Shown here: positions 21,441 to 24,161 of the stretch, one piece after another
How positions within the stretch are numbered: position 1 is the first letter of the stretch
Layout: each line of letters begins with the position of its first letter
Assembly (NCBI GenBank): GCA_017479035.1
Contig: JAFVCR010000155.1
Span: 1-24,161 of the forward strand
Direction: 5' to 3'
Source of the DNA: Kiritimatiellia bacterium
Lineage (GTDB): Bacteria > Verrucomicrobiota > Kiritimatiellia > RFP12 > UBA1067
DNA length: 24,161 nucleotides
The notes under the pieces: model-generated
What the model was told of the DNA's origin: nothing
The model's input: only the letters and a program-made list of their open reading frames with translations
The model's database searches: none
Program-made: the position numbers and the translations under genes

Positions 21441-22658
21441 CTACTCTTTATTACCCGTATCGCCCTCTGGACGGGTGGTATCTACCAGCCCGGTGGGAGG
21501 AATGCCGGGGTCGGCATCTGGCCGGTCGGGATCAAGAGCTGCCACGCCCTCGCGTAGAGTTCCCGCAAGTTGCGGAACCTGGCGTGCGAGTTCTCCTGCT
21601 ATGAAGTGCGCCATTTCGTATGCGCCGTATATCGAATGATGCGTCTTGTCCTGCAAACTGCGCACGCGCCCCGTGTAATTTTCGCCGAAAAAATCGCGCT
21701 TCTGCTCTGCTTCGGAAAACGTGCAGAGTAGTTTTGGTGCTCCGTCGTAACCCAGCGCGCCGTACATTCTATAGCTGGCATCGTTCAAATCTATCACCGC
21801 CACACCCAGTGCCGCGCCCGCCGCTTTTACCGCATTTGCATATTCCTCAAGGGTTTTGCCCTCCTGCTTGCGGGTTTTTGCATCGAAACGCAGCCTCTCC
21901 ACGGGCGTTACGAGAACAGGCGTTGCACCCTTCTCGCGGATTCGCGCCACATATCTGTTCAGCCGCTCGGTATAGCCGCCATCCGCCGCGAGTTTTGCGT
22001 TTTTCTGGTCGTTGTGTCCAAACTGGATCACCACCACATCGTCCTTTGCCAAATGTTCACAGATTCTATCAAGCCGCCCCTGCGCAAGGAAAGATGCCGT
22101 GGTAAGCCCGCTGCGCGCAAAATTGGCAACCGCCGCACCCTCCTTGAAAAACACCGGCAACGCCTGCCCCCAACTGCCCCACGGCTCGCGCTGCTGGTCG
22201 GTTACAGTCGAGTCGCCGCACAAATATATCGTCCTTGCATTTGCATCCGGCTTGATCTCAACCGCCGGCGCAGTGGCGGAACTTGTCACCACTGTAAGAT
22301 TCAGCGAATACGGGAACGGTGCCTCCAGCGAGGCTCCGTCCTTCCCCGTGTGTTTCTCGTTTGCAACAGGCCCCTTGACCCTTGCCGTGAAAGCCGCCTT
22401 TTTTGTCTCGCCTTCCGCAGTCTCGATCGTTTCAAGCGCAATGCGCCGCCCCTCGAACTTCACCCAGTTTCTAGTGGCCTCGCCTCCGCCGAACGTGAAC
22501 GAAACCTCGTAGTTCCCCACTTCAAGCGGCACCGTTTGCGTAAACGTTTTAAGCCCTTCCCTCGCAGCCTTTGGCATCGAAGGCACCTCCTGCATGCCAA
22601 ACCCCGCGCAAACGCCCCACGCTGCCAACCCTCCGGCTATAATAATCGCCTTTTTCAT
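21441..22658 (-). CDS. Secreted SGNH hydrolase, rhamnogalacturonan acetylesterase-like (405 aa)
   Basis: Probably removes acetyl groups from pectin or a related polysaccharide (CE12-like). Signal peptide MKKAIIIAGGLAAWGVCAG; then a beta-sandwich-like N-terminal domain (about 40-130). The SGNH domain has IYLCGDSTVTD (nucleophile Ser150), GSWGQALPVFF, ANFARSGLTTASFLAQGR, VIQFGHNDQKN (Asn216) and DKTHHSIYGAYEMA (Asp337, His340 or His341). The C-terminal 30 residues (376-405) are rich in Asp and Pro and look unstructured. The start ATG (22656-22658) follows AGGAGAGGAA; an ATG at 22673 is in frame but lacks a ribosome site. It begins 11 bp after the stop of the other esterase, with which it is co-transcribed. 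The specific substrate is inferred. Confidence 0.9.
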   Translation of the reverse strand: MKKAIIIAGGLAAWGVCAGFGMQEVPSMPKAAREGLKTFTQTVPLEVGNYEVSFTFGGGEATRNWVKFEGRRIALETIETAEGETKKAAFTARVKGPVANEKHTGKDGASLEAPFPYSLNLTVVTSSATAPAVEIKPDANARTIYLCGDSTVTDQQREPWGSWGQALPVFFKEGAAVANFARSGLTTASFLAQGRLDRICEHLAKDDVVVIQFGHNDQKNAKLAADGGYTERLNRYVARIREKGATPVLVTPVERLRFDAKTRKQEGKTLEEYANAVKAAGAALGVAVIDLNDASYRMYGALGYDGAPKLLCTFSEAEQKRDFFGENYTGRVRSLQDKTHHSIYGAYEMAHFIAGELARQVPQLAGTLREGVAALDPDRPDADPGIPPTGLVDTTRPEGDTGNKE

Positions 22659-22669
22659 TTCCTCTCCTC

Positions 22670-23683
22670 TCATTGCTTCTTGCCGTCGTGCCGCCTGTGG
22701 AATTCCTGCGCGGCCCACTTCTTTGCATCCTCGTCCGTCATTCCATTGCGCCGACCCTCGCGGCGCAAATTCAAGATTTCCTTCTGCCAGTCTGCAACAA
22801 CCGCACCCTCTTTGTTCGCGGCCTCTTCGTTTGCGTAAGGTATCTCCTCCGCGCTGAAATCGTCCTTCATCGGCTGTGCCTTCGCGCCGGGGCCTTCCCT
22901 CGGTATCGGCGTGAACACCACATCCTTCTGCGCCTTGAAATGGCTGCATATGCCAAGCCCCAGCTCTCTCGCCATCTTTACTGCGGCACGGGCGTAGAAA
23001 TACGCGCCCGTGTCGCGCGTGTGGCACTTGTCGCTTTTCCCGTTTGGACAATTCGCGTATTCGCCGGGCTCGATGCGCATATATAGCCTCAACGCCTCCT
23101 TGATGCCGAGTTGCGGCAGATTCTCGCACGCTAATTTGTTTAGATCCAGCACCGGCACACCAAGTTCTGCTCCCAATTCCACCGTTGCCTGCACATACGG
23201 GCCTATTCCTGCTGCTCCTCCGCGCACATGCATTTTACCCTCGCCATCTTCGCTGAAGCCTCCGGCATGGGGGATGGACGTGGCAAATACCACGTTGGCG
23301 TTTTTCGCTCGCGCGTCCCTCACAAACCCGGCCATGATTTCCTTGTAGTCCGGCACGGAGGAATACCTCTCGGCCTTGGCTTTGTTTGCATCGTTATGGC
23401 CGAATGCAATCACCACCCAATCCCCCTCCTTGAGGTCGTCCACGAGTTTCTGCCAGCGTCCCTCGTTCTTGAAACTTCTCGCGCTCCTGCCGCCCACGGC
23501 GCGATTGTGGAGTTGCCCGGGATCTTTCATAAAAACCGCCAGAGCCTGCCCCCACCCCTGCTGCGGATACTGGCGCGGATTGTAATTGCACATGGTGGAG
23601 TCGCCCGCCATGTAGATGTCGCCCAATGCCGCAAACGCCGCACACAGTGCCGCAATGCCCGCACACATTATTTTCCTGTCCAT
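22670..23683 (-). CDS. Secreted SGNH hydrolase, rhamnogalacturonan acetylesterase-like (337 aa)
   Basis: Signal peptide MDRKIMCAGIAALCAAFAALG, then the SGNH core with no N-terminal extra domain: IYMAGDSTMCNY (Ser29), QGWGQALAVFM, NRAVGGRSARSFKNEGR, VVIAFGHNDAN (Asn97) and DKCHTRDTGAY (Asp218, His221). These blocks match the rhamnogalacturonan acetylesterase family closely. After the core a charged tail of about 80 residues (ADWQKEILNLRREGRRNG... HRRHDGKKQ) replaces the usual end; its role is unknown. The start ATG (23681-23683) has GAGGA at about 8-nt spacing. First gene of a two-gene unit with the other esterase. Despite shared motifs the two proteins are well diverged, so they probably act on different positions or polymers. 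Confidence 0.9.
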   Translation of the reverse strand: MDRKIMCAGIAALCAAFAALGDIYMAGDSTMCNYNPRQYPQQGWGQALAVFMKDPGQLHNRAVGGRSARSFKNEGRWQKLVDDLKEGDWVVIAFGHNDANKAKAERYSSVPDYKEIMAGFVRDARAKNANVVFATSIPHAGGFSEDGEGKMHVRGGAAGIGPYVQATVELGAELGVPVLDLNKLACENLPQLGIKEALRLYMRIEPGEYANCPNGKSDKCHTRDTGAYFYARAAVKMARELGLGICSHFKAQKDVVFTPIPREGPGAKAQPMKDDFSAEEIPYANEEAANKEGAVVADWQKEILNLRREGRRNGMTDEDAKKWAAQEFHRRHDGKKQ

Positions 23684-23716
23684 TACTCAATCCTCTTCTA
23701 TGATTTTCCGCACTCC

Positions 23717-23746
23717 AATATACCATAAAACCTCCTCCTCTCTCAA
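23717..23746 (-). promoter_or_regulatory. Promoter of the SGNH esterase operon
   Basis: Minus strand TTGAGA (23746-23741), an 18-bp spacer and TATATT (23722-23717), about 34 bp upstream of the ATG at 23683. The spacer contains GAGGAGGAGG, which could be mistaken for a ribosome site but has no gene behind it. Confidence 0.55.
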
Positions 23747-23867
23747 TTGTAAAATATGCAATCGCACCGCCACAATCGGCAACTGCGCCACGCCTCGAAA
23801 ATATATCTATCGAATATGCCCAGTTCGTCAAGTAGAATGGACACTCTTTGATGGTTGATGTTTTGTA

Positions 23868-23896
23868 TTGCATTTGCGGGCGTTTTATGGTAGATT
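23868..23896 (+). promoter_or_regulatory. Promoter of the potD-like gene
   Basis: TTGCAT (23868-23873), a 17-bp spacer and TAGATT (23891-23896), 33 bp upstream of the ATG at 23930. It is of the same TTGCAY type as the tRNA and FGE promoters. Confidence 0.6.
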
Positions 23897-23929
23897 CGCA
23901 CAATCCTAACTGAAAGGAACAATGGAAAA

Positions 23930-24161
23930 ATGAAGAAATCCCTCGTTCGGGCTGCGCTGCCGGCTATCGCGCTGGCGTGCTTGACGGGCTGCCAACCCTC
24001 AAAACCGGAACTCCACATCTATACTTGGACCGATTACATCTCTCCCGATGTAATCTCCGCGTTTGAAGAGAAACACGACTGCACAGTGGTGATCGACACC
24101 TTCGACTCCAACGAAGCAATGTACGCCAAACTCAAGGCAGGTGCCACGGGCTACGACATCA
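23930..24161 (+). CDS. potD: PotD-like polyamine ABC transporter substrate-binding lipoprotein, 5' part
   Basis: The gene runs off the right edge after about 77 codons. The start MKKSLVRAALPAIALACLTGC is a lipoprotein signal with lipobox LTGC, so the mature protein would be anchored through Cys21. The mature start LHIYTWTDYISPDVISAFEEKH and the block FDSNEAMYAKLKAGATGYDI closely follow the N-terminal lobe of PotD/PotF, which bind spermidine or putrescine for import. The ATG (23930-23932) lies 11 nt after AAGGA. A three-codon frame, ATG-GAA-AAA-TGA (23922-23933), overlaps the start by ATGA; it may be chance. Polyamine against another small substrate cannot be decided from this part. Confidence 0.88.
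   Translation, partial: MKKSLVRAALPAIALACLTGCQPSKPELHIYTWTDYISPDVISAFEEKHDCTVVIDTFDSNEAMYAKLKAGATGYDI

Overview
The window comes from a Gram-negative bacterium with an outer membrane (lpxD; a PotD-type lipoprotein) and a GC-rich, polysaccharide-degrading lifestyle. Several features fit the PVC superphylum, most likely a gut-type Kiritimatiellota/Verrucomicrobiota: RNase Y beside lpxD, a heparinase II/III-family protein, two rhamnogalacturonan-acetylesterase-like SGNH hydrolases, and secreted proteins with a formylglycine-generating-enzyme (FGE) fold. The taxonomy is inferred from gene content only.

Layout. 1-941 is the 3' part of a heparinase II/III-like gene, convergent with a leftward operon lpxD > rny > secreted hypothetical (4337-945). 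4338-4907 has no convincing gene but holds a 22-bp-period repeat array and the promoter of a tRNA-Asn/tRNA-Val pair. 5329-7311 is one ORF joining mannonate dehydratase (UxuA) to a short-chain dehydrogenase of the mannonate oxidoreductase type. 14656-9008 is a leftward block: fecR-domain protein > ppiD/surA-like > dut > def > argS. 19691-16405 is a tightly packed leftward operon: hisB > hisA > M16 peptidase > rsmE. A GltD-like flavoprotein (19831-21129) faces two leftward SGNH esterases (23683-21441). Between their terminators lies a second 22-bp-period array, made of five GTATCGATAC palindromes. A potD-like gene runs off the right edge.

The most unusual content is a duplicated, inverted cassette (8972-7341 leftward; 14758-16397 rightward). 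Each copy has the same promoter architecture (TTGCAC, 17 bp, TATTAT), a leader of about 288 nt, a secreted protein with a near-invariant N-terminus and a divergent FGE/C-type-lectin-fold C-terminus, and an 85-bp conserved 3' element ending in a GC-rich hairpin. A 70-nt leader core differs at only 2 positions, so it is better conserved than the coding sequence. A downstream stem-loop keeps its pairing although its sequence has changed. The last part of the leader can form two mutually exclusive hairpins, one of which pairs with the Shine-Dalgarno. This looks like a candidate cis-acting riboregulator that travels with a gene family; no known riboswitch class was recognised.

Functionally, the heparinase-like protein, the esterases and UxuA-SDR suggest uptake and breakdown of uronate-containing polysaccharides (pectin or glycosaminoglycans). 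The remaining genes are housekeeping: translation, nucleotide pool, histidine synthesis, envelope biogenesis and RNA turnover.
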